From: Gallionella sp.
GTDB taxonomy: Bacteria; Pseudomonadota; Gammaproteobacteria; Burkholderiales; Gallionellaceae
Length of the DNA: 64,000 bases
Assembly: GCA_028689145.1 (NCBI GenBank)
Contig: JAQTWT010000003.1
Coordinates: 223,558 to 287,557 of the forward strand
Reading direction: 5' to 3'
Shown here piece by piece: positions 1 to 8,575 of the stretch (its first letter is position 1; every line of letters begins with the position of its first letter). A model generated the notes under the pieces. That model did not search any database. It was not told the DNA's origin and saw nothing but the letters and a program-made list of their open reading frames with translations. A program made the position numbers and the translations under genes.

Positions 1-115
1 CGTAGCGAGGTCGCCATTATAATTGCGGAGCCGCCCAATTTTGAGGGCATCCGGTTTTTTGCAGGATTCGGTTAGAATACACACTTTGTATTCAAATCTG
101 ATTGAAGGGCACAAC

Positions 116-796
116 ATGTATTTGATCGCACCGAGCATACTCTCCGCCAACTTCGCCAAACTGGGCGAGGAAGTCGATAACGTTCTCGCTTCCGGCGCGG
201 ACATCGTGCACTTCGATGTGATGGACAACCATTACGTGCCGAATTTGACCATCGGCCCGCTGGTCTGCGAGGCGTTGCGCAAGCACGGCGTGACCGCGCC
301 GATCGACGCGCATCTGATGGTTAAGCCGGTGGATCGCATCATCCCCGATTTCGCCAAGGCGGGCGCGACGTACATCACTTTTCACCCCGAGGCATCCGAG
401 CATATCGACCGCACCATCGGCCTGATCAAGGAGAACGGCTGCAAGGCCGGGCTGGTGTTCAATCCGGCCACGCCGCTGGATGTGCTGGAGTACACGCTGC
501 CCAAACTGGACATGGTGCTGCTGATGTCGGTAAACCCCGGTTTCGGCGGACAGAAATTCATCCCGCATGTGCTGGACAAAGCGCGCAAGGTGCGCAAGAT
601 GATTGATGCGGGCGGTTACAGCTGCCGTCTGGAGATCGACGGCGGCGTAAGCCCCGCGAATATCCGCGAAGTGGCGGCGGCGGGTGTGGATACCTTCGTG
701 GCCGGTTCCGCCGTATTCGGTGCCGGCAAGGATAGCGACAAGCACCGCTATGACAGCGTGATCGCCGCGTTGCGCGCCGAGCTCGCCAAGGTGTAG
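116..796 (+). CDS. rpe: Ribulose-phosphate 3-epimerase
   Basis: Interconverts D-ribulose 5-phosphate and D-xylulose 5-phosphate in the pentose phosphate/Calvin pathways; cytoplasmic TIM barrel of 226 residues, the usual length. The N-terminal APSILSANF motif, the metal-binding HFD (H32, D34), DAHLMV (H66), the [10 protein letters not shown] loop and EIDGG phosphate-binding segment are all present. The frame is open upstream to position 23, but the ATG at 116 matches the family N-terminus and follows AAGGGC. It leads a run with a lipoprotein gene and gph, the common rpe-gph pairing that links sugar-phosphate metabolism with removal of 2-phosphoglycolate. Confidence 0.96.
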   Translation: MYLIAPSILSANFAKLGEEVDNVLASGADIVHFDVMDNHYVPNLTIGPLVCEALRKHGVTAPIDAHLMVKPVDRIIPDFAKAGATYITFHPEASEHIDRTIGLIKENGCKAGLVFNPATPLDVLEYTLPKLDMVLLMSVNPGFGGQKFIPHVLDKARKVRKMIDAGGYSCRLEIDGGVSPANIREVAAAGVDTFVAGSAVFGAGKDSDKHRYDSVIAALRAELAKV

Positions 797-801
797 CCAT
801 C

Positions 802-1209
802 ATGCGCGCCCGCCAGCTTTCCAATCAATCGATACTTTTGTTAGCCGCTTTAGCGTTGGCGGGTTGCGACATGATCACCGGCGCGGACAAGAAAAAAAGT
901 CTGGATGCCGAAGCGATCGGATACGCCTGCCGCGTCTCGCAGAAGGTGCCGGAAGATTGCATGAAAGAGAACGAGGCGCAAAGCCCGACCGCTATCCTGA
1001 ACGGCTGGAAAAAGGCGGACAGCGATATCGTTGAGCAAGTGCTTGACCCCAGCATGGGTAAAAAGCCAGCTGCAGCACCGGCCGCTCCACCGGCTGCACC
1101 GGCTGCTGCCGGTGGAGAAGCCAAAGCGGTGACTGAAAAAGGGGTTGAAAAAGTCGCCGCAGCCAAGGGCGAAAAACCGGCTGCCGCAGCCAAACAGGCC
1201 GAACACTAA
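802..1209 (+). CDS. Small lipoprotein of unknown function
   Basis: A 135-residue protein with a lipoprotein signal peptide: hydrophobic residues 11-20 followed by LAGC with the lipidated cysteine at C22. The mature part has two further cysteines (in YACRVS and EDCMKE) that could form a disulphide, then an Ala/Pro/Lys-rich low-complexity tail from about residue 84. The Asp right after C22 would favour inner-membrane retention by the enterobacterial sorting rule. It lies 5 bp after rpe and 5 bp before gph, so it is probably co-transcribed. I do not recognise the family; the location call is inference from the signal. Confidence 0.75.
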   Translation: MRARQLSNQSILLLAALALAGCDMITGADKKKSLDAEAIGYACRVSQKVPEDCMKENEAQSPTAILNGWKKADSDIVEQVLDPSMGKKPAAAPAAPPAAPAAAGGEAKAVTEKGVEKVAAAKGEKPAAAAKQAEH

Positions 1210-1214
1210 AGGCC

Positions 1215-1919
1215 ATGCAGCAAGCCGCGAACATCAAAAGATTTGCCACGCCGGTAAACGTGCAGGCGATCATCGTCGATCTGGACGGTACGCTGTTGCA
1301 CACCTCGCCTGAGTTGGCGGAGGCGGCAAACCGCATGCTGCGCGACATGGATTACGCACCGGTATCGCAGAAGTTGCTGGCGAGCTATATCGGCAACGGT
1401 CTCAGCTGGCTGGTGAAACGCGCGCTGACCGGTGAAATGCACGCCACGCCCGATGCGGCGTTGTATGAACACGCATTGCCGCTGTTCATGAAACATTACG
1501 ACGAGCTGCTGTTGAACAGCAAAGTTTACGACGGCGTGGTCGAGGGGCTGGATGCGATGCGCGCGGCGGGTTTTCGCATGGGCTGCGTCACCAACAAGGC
1601 GACGCGCTTTACCGGGCCATTGCTGGAAGGAACCGGGTTGGCACAGTATTTCGAGATTGTCATCTCCGGCGATACGCTGGCGGAAAAAAAGCCGCATCCT
1701 TTACCGTTGCAGCATGCGGCGAAATTTTTCGGGGTTGCGGTAGAAAAAATGCTGCTGATCGGCGATTCGCTGAACGACACGCTTGCCGCGCGTGCCGCAG
1801 GGTGTCCGGTGTTTTGTGTGCCTTACGGTTACAACCACGGCGAGCCGGTGGAGACGCTGGATATGGACGCGGTGATCGGTAATTTGTCCGCCGCATTGCC
1901 GCTTATTAAACAAGCCTAA
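1215..1919 (+). CDS. gph: Phosphoglycolate phosphatase
   Basis: HAD-superfamily phosphatase of 234 residues that dephosphorylates 2-phosphoglycolate, produced by RuBisCO oxygenation or DNA repair. Motif I is VDLDGT (nucleophile D22, general acid D24), motif II is around VTNKATR, and motif III/IV are K in EKKPHP and GDSLNDTLAARAAG. A helical cap sits between motifs I and II. Its place behind rpe and before trpE is a common arrangement in betaproteobacteria. Other HAD phosphatases of the same subfamily are alternatives, but length and neighbours favour gph. Confidence 0.9.
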   Translation: MQQAANIKRFATPVNVQAIIVDLDGTLLHTSPELAEAANRMLRDMDYAPVSQKLLASYIGNGLSWLVKRALTGEMHATPDAALYEHALPLFMKHYDELLLNSKVYDGVVEGLDAMRAAGFRMGCVTNKATRFTGPLLEGTGLAQYFEIVISGDTLAEKKPHPLPLQHAAKFFGVAVEKMLLIGDSLNDTLAARAAGCPVFCVPYGYNHGEPVETLDMDAVIGNLSAALPLIKQA

Positions 1920-1974
1920 CAAAATGTATCAACTTGCCACAAATTTTTCAAAACCGACTAGCTGGCGATGGTGA

Positions 1975-2029
1975 GTAGCGTGCGCTGTGCGCACGATTCA
2001 AAATATGTCGTGCGCACAGCGCACGCTAC
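1975..2029. repeat. REPIN-like nested palindrome, family A, copy 1
   Basis: Perfect 22-bp inverted repeat (1975-1996 against 2008-2029) with an 11-base loop. The left arm begins GTAG and the right arm ends CTAC, and each arm is itself palindromic (GTGCGC-TGT-GCGCAC). This is the plan of a REPIN: two REP hairpins in inverted orientation, each headed by GTAG. The same arms recur at 29803-29873 with a different, 27-base loop. It lies just upstream of trpE. Confidence 0.85.
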
Positions 2030-2035
2030 GTGACT

Positions 2036-2056
2036 GCCGGGCAAAGCCCGACCTAC
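2036..2056 (-). repeat. Single REP of family B
   Basis: Read on the minus strand this is GTAG followed by a hairpin built on GTCGGGC-TTT-GCCCGGC. It is the same unit as one half of the paired element at 26437-26482. It lies directly between the family A element and the trpE ribosome binding site. Confidence 0.7.
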
Positions 2057-2075
2057 AATACCACGGAGGTTTTTC

Positions 2076-3563
2076 ATGTTGCACCCCATTACCGAAGCAG
2101 AATTCAACGCACTCGCCGCGCAAGGCTACAACCGCATTCCGCTGGTCGCGGAAACCTTTGCCGACCTCGATACGCCGCTGTCGTTGTATCTGAAGCTCGC
2201 CAATAAACCGTATTCCTATCTGCTGGAATCGGTGCAGGGCGGCGAGCGTTTCGGGCGCTATTCTTTTATCGGCCTGCCCGCCGAGACACGCATTACGGTG
2301 CGCGGCACGCAGGTTACGCTGACACACAAAGACGGCGAAACCACTCACGAAGTCGAGAACCCGCTGGATTTCATCCGCGAATACCAGACGCGTTTCAAGG
2401 TTGCAGCGCTGCCCGATCTGCCGCGCTTCTGCGGCGGGCTGGCGGGCTATTTCGGCTACGACACGATCCGCTACATCGAGCCGCGTTTGGCCAAAGTGCG
2501 GAAATCCGATGCCATCGGCACTCCCGACATCCTGTTGATGCTCACCGAACAACTGGCGGTGGTGGACAACCTCAGCGGCAAACTTACGTTCATCGTGTAT
2601 GCCAATCCGGCGCAGGATGACGCTTATGCCATGGCGCGCGAGCGGTTGCGCGAACTCGTCGGCATGTTGCACCTGCCGGTGAATATCCCGCATGCGCCGC
2701 CGGTGCATGGCGGCGAGGCGAAATCCGAATTCGGCGAAGCGGCATTCAAGGATGCGGTGGTCAAAGCCAAGCAATACATCTTTGACGGCGACATCATGCA
2801 GGTGGTGCTTTCGCAGCGCATGGCGCAGCCGTTCCCGGCATCGCCGCTGTCGCTGTACCGCGCGCTGCGCAGCGTCAATCCTTCGCCGTACATGTTCTAT
2901 TACGACATGGGCGATCATCATGTGGTCGGCGCATCGCCGGAGATACTGGTGCGGCTGGAGCGCGATACCGTCACGGTGCGCCCGATTGCCGGAACCCGCC
3001 CGCGCGGCAAGACGCAGCAGCAGGATGCCGAGCTTGCGCAGGAGCTGCTGGCCGACCCGAAAGAACTGGCCGAACACCTGATGCTGATCGACCTGGGGCG
3101 CAACGATATCGGCCGCGTCGCGCAAAGCGGTACGGTGCAGCTCACCGAGAAAATGATCATCGAACGCTACTCGCATGTGATGCACATTGTCTCGAATGTC
3201 GAGGCCGCGCTAAAACCGGGCTTCAACGCGATGGACGTACTCAAGGCCACCTTTCCCGCCGGTACAGTTAGCGGTGCGGCCAAAGTGCGCGCGATGGAGA
3301 TCATCGACGAGCTGGAACCTTCCAAGCGCGGCATCTACGCCGGTGCAGTCGGCTACCTCGGCTTCAACGGCGACATGGATCTGGCCATCGCGCTGCGCAC
3401 CGCGGTGCTGAAGGACGAGATGCTCTACGTGCAGGCAGGCGCGGGCATCGTCGCCGATTCGGTGCCGGACAGCGAATGGACCGAAACCCAGAACAAGGCG
3501 CGCGCCGTGCTGCGCGCGGCGGAGATGGTGCTCGATGGTCTGGACGCGGACATGCACCGTTAA
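2076..3563 (+). CDS. trpE: Anthranilate synthase component I
   Basis: Converts chorismate to anthranilate with the TrpG glutaminase, the first step of tryptophan synthesis. Length of 495 residues is typical. The N-terminal regulatory domain carries LLES (residues 49-52), the motif where tryptophan binds for feedback inhibition. The chorismate-binding domain shows [21 protein letters not shown], a [10 protein letters not shown] segment and GTVSGAPK-like [16 protein letters not shown] strong GGAGG ribosome binding site ends about 7 bases before the ATG. Its partner trpG is not downstream here but at 52551, beyond trpE's usual operon reach. Confidence 0.97.
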   Translation: MLHPITEAEFNALAAQGYNRIPLVAETFADLDTPLSLYLKLANKPYSYLLESVQGGERFGRYSFIGLPAETRITVRGTQVTLTHKDGETTHEVENPLDFIREYQTRFKVAALPDLPRFCGGLAGYFGYDTIRYIEPRLAKVRKSDAIGTPDILLMLTEQLAVVDNLSGKLTFIVYANPAQDDAYAMARERLRELVGMLHLPVNIPHAPPVHGGEAKSEFGEAAFKDAVVKAKQYIFDGDIMQVVLSQRMAQPFPASPLSLYRALRSVNPSPYMFYYDMGDHHVVGASPEILVRLERDTVTVRPIAGTRPRGKTQQQDAELAQELLADPKELAEHLMLIDLGRNDIGRVAQSGTVQLTEKMIIERYSHVMHIVSNVEAALKPGFNAMDVLKATFPAGTVSGAAKVRAMEIIDELEPSKRGIYAGAVGYLGFNGDMDLAIALRTAVLKDEMLYVQAGAGIVADSVPDSEWTETQNKARAVLRAAEMVLDGLDADMHR

Positions 3564-3571
3564 ACAAAAGT

Positions 3572-3629
3572 TCGCGCAGCGATTCGTTTGCCTCATCGCC
3601 CGCTTGCGGGAGAGGATTGAGGAGAGGGA
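3572..3629 (-). repeat. Dispersed GC-rich palindromic repeat (family G), copy 1
   Basis: On the minus strand it ends in AACGAATCGCTGCGCGA preceded by a CCCGCAAGCGGG hairpin. Related copies occur at 17323-17421, 32481-32600, 37928-38027 and 41733-41837. This copy is intergenic, immediately after the trpE stop. Confidence 0.8.
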
Positions 3630-3717
3630 AGCGGATATTGAAAGTACTCAGCAATGAGCTAGCCATGCCCAAGTTGTAATAGTCCTACTTGCTTGTGCAA
3701 GAAATTGGAGACTCAAA

Positions 3718-4035
3718 ATGATAATTACAGCAGCATCAGACTTCTTAAGTCACCTCTCATTTTGGTGGTTTTTGGTAGGTGCGATGCTGCTGCTAATGAG
3801 AGGTATGGGGCCGCCTGGGGTGAAGTCGATAGACAAGAAGAAATTTTATGAAGTCAAAGCTGAGATTGAGGAAAAACTGAACGCCAAACGTGAGATGGTT
3901 TTTCTTGAAGTATTCCTGTTGTACTGTGGCAAATATTTCTTTGTGTACCACTACTATAGAAACGACCTGATTTTTTACTGGTTTATAGGTGGTGCTTTGT
4001 TTATGAAAATTTTATCTCTTTTGATAGCACCATAG
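3718..4035 (+). CDS. AT-rich orphan membrane protein
   Basis: A 105-residue protein of unrecognised family. Two hydrophobic stretches (about residues 12-28 and 84-103) flank a charged, lysine/glutamate-rich segment with EVKAEIEEKL, so it is probably a small two-span membrane protein. The aromatic run YFFVYHYYRND is unusual. Base composition is clearly richer in A and T than its neighbours, and a GGAG-type ribosome binding site lies about 8 bases before the ATG. It is bracketed by a family G repeat upstream and a REPIN-like element downstream, which suggests acquisition. No function can be assigned. Confidence 0.6.
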   Translation: MIITAASDFLSHLSFWWFLVGAMLLLMRGMGPPGVKSIDKKKFYEVKAEIEEKLNAKREMVFLEVFLLYCGKYFFVYHYYRNDLIFYWFIGGALFMKILSLLIAP

Positions 4036-4040
4036 CCCGT

Positions 4041-4107
4041 GTAGGGCGCAATCATTATTGCGCCGAATGAAACACCGGTGCAATGCGCTACGCTTATTGC
4101 ACCCTAC
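4041..4107. repeat. REPIN-like nested palindrome, family D
   Basis: Outer arms GTAGGGCGCAAT (4041-4052) and ATTGCACCCTAC (4096-4107) pair with one mismatch. Inside are two hairpins: GGCGCAAT-CATT-ATTGCGCC at 4044-4063 and GGTGCAAT...ATTGCACC at 4077-4104. The plan GTAG-hairpin-hairpin-CTAC is the same as in the other families although the sequence differs. It ends 11 bases before the next start codon. Confidence 0.8.
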
Positions 4108-4118
4108 TAAAATAATTT

Positions 4119-5735
4119 ATGCTGCGCTTAACTGAAATTAAACTGCCGCTGGCGCATGCCGCTGGCGAAATCAGGGCTGCGATTCTCGAGCGTCTGTCTA
4201 TTGCCGACGACGAGCTGACCGGCTACGTGATATTCAAGCGCGGTGTGGATGCGCGCAAGCCGCGTGCGATTCTGTTTACCTATACGCTGGATGTCGAAGT
4301 GCGCGATGAGGCGGCGCTATTGGATCATTTTAAAAATGATCCCCATATCAGAATCTCTCCCGACACCGGCTACCATTTTGTTGCGCAGGCTCCCCAGAAT
4401 TTAACCTCGCGTCCGGTAGTGATCGGCATGGGGCCAGCGGGGCTGTTTGCCGGACTGATCCTCGCGCAGATGGGCTTTCGTCCGCTGATTCTGGAACGCG
4501 GTAAAGCGGTGCGTGAAAGAACCAAGGATACCTTCGGGCTGTGGCGGCAGGGCGTGCTCAATCCGGAATCCAACGTGCAATTCGGCGAGGGTGGCGCGGG
4601 GACGTTTTCCGACGGCAAGCTGTACAGCCAGATCAAGGACCCCAGGCATCTGGGCCGGAAAGTGCTGGAGGAATTCGTTAGGGCGGGCGCGCCGGAAGAG
4701 ATTCTGTACGTGAGCCATCCGCATATCGGCACGTTTCGTCTGGTCGGCATGGTGGAGAAAATGCGCGAGACGATACAGGCGCTGGGCGGCGAGATACGCT
4801 TCGAAAGCCGCGTCGATGACATCGAGATTACCCAAGAATCAGACAATGCCGGACAGGTTCAAGGCGTGGTGCTGGCCAGCGGTGAGCGCATCGTCACCAA
4901 TCATCTGGTGCTGGCGGTCGGGCACAGCGCGCGCGATACCTTCGAGATGATTTATAAGCGCGGTATCTTTATCGAGGCCAAGCCGTTCTCCATCGGTTTT
5001 CGCATCGAGCATCCGCAGTCGCTGATCGACCGCGCGCGCTACGGCAACAACGCCGGCAACCCGCTGCTCGGCGCGGCGGATTACAAGCTGGTGCACCATG
5101 CCGGCAACGGGCGTTCGGTGTACAGCTTCTGCATGTGTCCCGGCGGCACGGTGGTTGCCGCCACTTCGGAAGCGGGGCGGGTGGTCACCAACGGCATGAG
5201 CCAGTATTCGCGCAACGAGCGCAATGCCAACAGCGGCATTGTGGTCGGCATTTCGCCCGAGGATTACCCGGGCGGCCCGCTCGCCGGAATGGAGTTTCAG
5301 CGCCGCTGGGAATCGCGCGCGTATGAGCTGGGCGGCGGAAATTATCAGGCACCGGGGCAGCTGGTTGGCGATTTTCTGGCGGGTAAACCCTCCGTGAAAT
5401 TCGGCTCGGTGCAGCCTTCCTATACGCCCGGTGTACATTTGTGCGATCTGAGTAGCGCGTTGCCAGACTACGCGATCGCCGCGATACGCGAAGCGCTGCC
5501 GGCATTCGCCAAGCAAGTGAAAGGCTTTGACATGACCGATGCGGTGCTGACCGGCGTGGAAACACGCACTTCGTCGCCGATCCGCATCAAGCGCAACGAT
5601 GATGATATGCAAAGCATCAATACCCGCGGCCTGTATCCGACCGGCGAGGGTGCCGGCTATGCCGGCGGCATTCTGTCGGCGGCGGTGGACGGCATCAGGG
5701 TGGCAGAAGCGCTGGCCTTGAACATGGTGCGCTGA
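4119..5735 (+). CDS. FAD-dependent dehydrogenase (COG2509-type)
   Basis: A 538-residue flavoprotein resembling the uncharacterised FAD-dependent dehydrogenase group. After an N-terminal domain of about 95 residues comes the dinucleotide-binding motif VIGMGPAGLFAG (glycines at 103, 105, 108) with the ILERG strand that binds the FAD ribose. Further hallmarks are the FGEGGAGTFSDGKLYS segment, the CMCPGG motif and a C-terminal GEGAGYAGGILSAAVDG FAD-binding motif. The physiological substrate is unknown. No obvious ribosome binding site precedes the ATG, because a palindromic repeat ends only 11 bases upstream. It is transcribed alone; 255 bases separate it from the flagellar block. Confidence 0.85.
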   Translation: MLRLTEIKLPLAHAAGEIRAAILERLSIADDELTGYVIFKRGVDARKPRAILFTYTLDVEVRDEAALLDHFKNDPHIRISPDTGYHFVAQAPQNLTSRPVVIGMGPAGLFAGLILAQMGFRPLILERGKAVRERTKDTFGLWRQGVLNPESNVQFGEGGAGTFSDGKLYSQIKDPRHLGRKVLEEFVRAGAPEEILYVSHPHIGTFRLVGMVEKMRETIQALGGEIRFESRVDDIEITQESDNAGQVQGVVLASGERIVTNHLVLAVGHSARDTFEMIYKRGIFIEAKPFSIGFRIEHPQSLIDRARYGNNAGNPLLGAADYKLVHHAGNGRSVYSFCMCPGGTVVAATSEAGRVVTNGMSQYSRNERNANSGIVVGISPEDYPGGPLAGMEFQRRWESRAYELGGGNYQAPGQLVGDFLAGKPSVKFGSVQPSYTPGVHLCDLSSALPDYAIAAIREALPAFAKQVKGFDMTDAVLTGVETRTSSPIRIKRNDDDMQSINTRGLYPTGEGAGYAGGILSAAVDGIRVAEALALNMVR

Positions 5736-5843
5736 GCGGACTTGCGCAACTCATCCCATACGGCTGAAATAGGCTGTAAATCAGTAAGTTAATAAAATAC
5801 CCTCAAGTTCGCTCAGAACTCGCTGAATAAATGGGCGTTTGCC

Positions 5844-5870
5844 TAAAGTTTTTTTTACATTTGCCGATAA
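5844..5870 (+). promoter_or_regulatory. Sigma-28 (FliA) flagellar promoter
   Basis: TAAA at 5844-5847, a spacer of exactly 15 bases, then GCCGATAA at 5863-5870. This is a complete match to the sigma-28 consensus TAAA-N15-GCCGATAA. It lies 120 bases upstream of the flaG start and the following genes are all flagellar, so it very likely drives late flagellar expression. Confidence 0.9.
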
Positions 5871-5990
5871 CTTGGGTAACAGTCACTTATTGCCTGCGGG
5901 TATTGAGTCTGTTTTAGTGCCGTAAAGCGCATCGGCGCGGCAGCGGCATAAAGCGATTGTTTGGAATGTTGGAACAAAAGGGGAAGTGCA

Positions 5991-6338
5991 ATGCCTATTC
6001 AAAGCATTAGCGGTCTGGCTCAGGCGATACAGTCGGGTAATTTCGGCAACAGGCATGCCGTCGCTGGTGATCAGGCCGTGGGCAGTGTTCAGGATATTGC
6101 GGTGCAGCCGTCAGTCAGTCAGTTAAACAACGTGGTGGACGACATCAATAAGGCGCTGAAACAGAGCAATAGCATCCTGGAGTTCAATATGGATGCTGCC
6201 ACCAGAAAATTGACGGTCAAGCTGGTGGACAGGGAAACAGGTGATGTGATTCGTCAATTTCCTTCGCAGGATATGTTGGCAATCTCGCATTCAATCGAAC
6301 GGATTCAACAGGGTTTACTGTTGAAACAAAAGGCATAA
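5991..6338 (+). CDS. flaG: Flagellar protein FlaG
   Basis: A 115-residue FlaG-family protein, associated with flagellar filament length or assembly. The family core is visible in the second half: a helical LNNVVDDINKALKQ, then LEFNMDAATRKLTVKLVDRETGDVIRQFPSQDML. The frame is open to 5961, but the ATG at 5991 follows AAGGGGAAG and matches the family start. It is the first gene after the sigma-28 promoter and leads into fliS and fliT. The flagellin and fliD genes that usually lie close by are not in this window. Confidence 0.88.
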   Translation: MPIQSISGLAQAIQSGNFGNRHAVAGDQAVGSVQDIAVQPSVSQLNNVVDDINKALKQSNSILEFNMDAATRKLTVKLVDRETGDVIRQFPSQDMLAISHSIERIQQGLLLKQKA

Positions 6339-6396
6339 CAGGATCATGGTTCGGACTTGCCGCACTGAAGCCACTCTATAATTCGGAAGGATAGCC

Positions 6397-6996
6397 ATGA
6401 ACGCAACCAATGCAACCAAGACCTACGCCAAGGTCGGAGTCGAATCCGGCGTGAGTTCGGCCGATCCGCACAAATTGATTTCAATGCTGTATCAGGGCGC
6501 ATTGCAGGCGATTGCCAACGCCAAGAATGGCATTCTGAAAAAAGATATTCCCGCCAAGGGCTCGGCTATATCCAAAGCGATCTCCATTATTGAAGAGGGT
6601 TTGAATGCCAGTCTGGACAAAAGTGTCGGCGGCGAGTTGGTGCAAAATTTGTCTTCGTTGTACGAATACATGAGCCTGCGACTGCTTACTGCCAACCTGA
6701 AAAATGATATGGAAGCGCTGGACGAGGTAGCGCGTTTACTGACTGATTTGAAGGGTGCATGGGAAAGCATACGCCAACCCGATCCCGCGACCGCAGCGGC
6801 AATGGCACCACCGGCCAAACCGCAGAAACCCGTGCAGCAGGAGGGTGCCGCCAAATTGGCCGCGCCACCGGCACTCGCCGTGTTGCCAAGCAGGGCGGTA
6901 GCGCAGCCCCAGCCCTGCATGGTGGTTGCACCCAATGCCGTTGCGCAACAAAATAGCGTGAATAAAAAAGTGCAAATGGCTTACGGAAGGGGGTAA
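6397..6996 (+). CDS. fliS: Flagellar export chaperone FliS
   Basis: Binds the flagellin C-terminus in the cytoplasm and prevents premature polymerisation before export. Residues 1-125 carry the family signature: Y-kvgVESGVSSADPHKLISMLYQGAL near the start and YEYMSLRLLTANLKND in the middle. At 199 residues it is much longer than a usual FliS of about 130-140; the excess is a Pro/Ala-rich low-complexity tail from about residue 130. The tail has no recognisable domain. It is preceded by AAGGAT and followed 5 bp later by fliT. Confidence 0.92.
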   Translation: MNATNATKTYAKVGVESGVSSADPHKLISMLYQGALQAIANAKNGILKKDIPAKGSAISKAISIIEEGLNASLDKSVGGELVQNLSSLYEYMSLRLLTANLKNDMEALDEVARLLTDLKGAWESIRQPDPATAAAMAPPAKPQKPVQQEGAAKLAAPPALAVLPSRAVAQPQPCMVVAPNAVAQQNSVNKKVQMAYGRG

Positions 6997-7001
6997 ATTG
7001 A

Positions 7002-7328
7002 ATGAGTAGCAGCCAAGTCATTTCAAATTACGAGTCGCTGTCCGTGCTGACCGAGCAGATGCGCGAGGCGGCGATGCGTGGCGATTGGGATCAACTGATC
7101 GGCCTTGAGCAACAATGCAGCCGGCAGATTGCCGCCATGAAGCCGGCTGATGCCGCAACGGTGCTGGACGAGCCGGCACGGCAGACCAAAATTAATCTTA
7201 TCAAAAAGATACTTGCAAACGATGCCGATATCCGCAGCCGTACCGCGGACTGGATGGGGCAGCTGCAACGTATCATGCAAAGCAATCGTCAGGAGCAGCG
7301 GTTACAGCATACCTACGGCGGGGTGTAG
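7002..7328 (+). CDS. fliT: Flagellar protein FliT
   Basis: A 108-residue all-helical protein in the position of FliT, the export chaperone for the filament cap FliD. It has the typical Y-x-x-L-S-x-L-x-x-Q-M opening, a WDQLIGLEQQC helix and a RQEQRLQHTYGG end. FliT proteins are poorly conserved, so the call rests on length, helical pattern and order after fliS. A 152-base gap with no gene separates it from fliK. Confidence 0.8.
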   Translation: MSSSQVISNYESLSVLTEQMREAAMRGDWDQLIGLEQQCSRQIAAMKPADAATVLDEPARQTKINLIKKILANDADIRSRTADWMGQLQRIMQSNRQEQRLQHTYGGV

Positions 7329-7480
7329 AGGAGCTTATCCGCAAGCAGGGCAGGTTCCTCACGCTATGCCGGGATTCTTCCCCCGTGTTAGCGGTGCAGG
7401 GAACCGCGGGGGTGGGTCTGCTGTGTCCAACACGTTGGGCTATTTCTGACCAAGCTTGACGAGGGGATTGCCATACTGCC

Positions 7481-8575
7481 ATGTTGCCCGCGAATGTAAT
7501 CAGCGCACTTCAAGTTCTTTCCAACTCCGGCAAGCCGTTGATTGCGGCCGCCAAAGACGCAACCGCTCCGGTTACCAAACTCGAACCCGGGCAGCAATTG
7601 CAGGGTGCCGTCCAGTCCAAAATAAGCGAAGGTCTGTTCAAGGTGCAAGTTGCCGGAGAGACGCTCCAAATGCGGCTGCCGGGTAATATTCAGAGCGGCG
7701 ATGTCATCAGGCTGGAGGTGCTGTCGATACAGCCGCGCATCACTTTCGGTATGGTCGCATCGACCAATCCGCTTTCCACGCCGGAGCAGATCGGTGCCAC
7801 GGCGCGCCTGTTATCCAATCTGGCGGACTTGCCGATCGAGCGGCCGATTGTCCAGCAACTCGGCAACAAGGCAGTGTGGCCGTCCGCGCAGCAGATGCCG
7901 GATGTCAAACAGCTGGCCGAGGGGTTGCGCGATGCGCTCGGCAAAAGCGGCTTGTTCTACGAATCGCATCAGGCGCAGTGGGTTCGCGGGGAACGCAGCA
8001 TCAGCCAGTTGTTGCAGGAACCGCAGAATTTGCTGACCGGCAAAAATCTGTTATTTAACGCTACCGAACAACGCGCCGCTTTAAGTGCCAATGCCGCGCA
8101 GGGTTTTGCCGAAAATGCGTCTGCCGCAGGTTTGGCTGACAAGACCTCAGCGACGCACGATGCCGCAACTGCGCAGACAACGGCAAAATCCGCAGGCGAT
8201 GCCGCGCAGCCGGTGGCAAAAGAATTGGTGCATCTGGTGCAGCAGCAGTTGCATACCCTGGAACAGCACCATCTGGTGTGGCTGGGGCAAGTCTGGCCGG
8301 GGCAGCAGATGCAATGGGAAATTCAGGGGCAGCCGGAGCATCAGGCCAGGCAACAGCAGGACGAACGCCAGTGGAGTACCGAAATGGAACTGGCTTTGCC
8401 CAGGCTGGGCGACGTTCACGCGCGGCTGGTATTCGCCGAAAGCGGGCTGCGGCTGGCGCTGCATGCGAAGGATTCGGCAACTGTGGATGTGTTCAATCGC
8501 GCCTTGCCAAAGCTGCAAAATTCGCTTGCCGATGCGGGAATACCGCTGGTTGCAGTAATAGTGGATAAATCATGA
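7481..8575 (+). CDS. fliK: Flagellar hook-length control protein FliK-like
   Basis: A 364-residue secreted ruler protein that measures hook length and switches export specificity through FlhB. The N-terminal two thirds are variable and Ala/Gln-rich. The C-terminal FliK domain (about residues 245-362) shows WEIQGQPE, a METEL-like MELALPRLGDVHARLVF segment and LRLALHAKDSATVDVF. Its stop overlaps the start of the next gene by 4 bases, an FlhB-tail protein, consistent with functional pairing. Other FliK paralogues used outside the main hook operon are an alternative. Confidence 0.82.
   Translation: MLPANVISALQVLSNSGKPLIAAAKDATAPVTKLEPGQQLQGAVQSKISEGLFKVQVAGETLQMRLPGNIQSGDVIRLEVLSIQPRITFGMVASTNPLSTPEQIGATARLLSNLADLPIERPIVQQLGNKAVWPSAQQMPDVKQLAEGLRDALGKSGLFYESHQAQWVRGERSISQLLQEPQNLLTGKNLLFNATEQRAALSANAAQGFAENASAAGLADKTSATHDAATAQTTAKSAGDAAQPVAKELVHLVQQQLHTLEQHHLVWLGQVWPGQQMQWEIQGQPEHQARQQQDERQWSTEMELALPRLGDVHARLVFAESGLRLALHAKDSATVDVFNRALPKLQNSLADAGIPLVAVIVDKS

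Noticed and set aside
1..115. Promoter for rpe (TAGAAT at 73-78)
   Set aside because: No acceptable -35 at 16-18 bases upstream; an upstream gene outside the window could drive rpe.
92..745. Long minus-strand frame opposite rpe, and many similar frames opposite other genes
   Set aside because: These are antisense shadows of GC-rich coding sequence; their proteins are Arg/His/Ala-rich without family patterns, while the opposite strand has clear enzymes.
7150..7449. Plus-strand frame across the fliT end and the fliT-fliK gap
   Set aside because: Overlaps fliT out of frame, no family pattern and no ribosome binding site.
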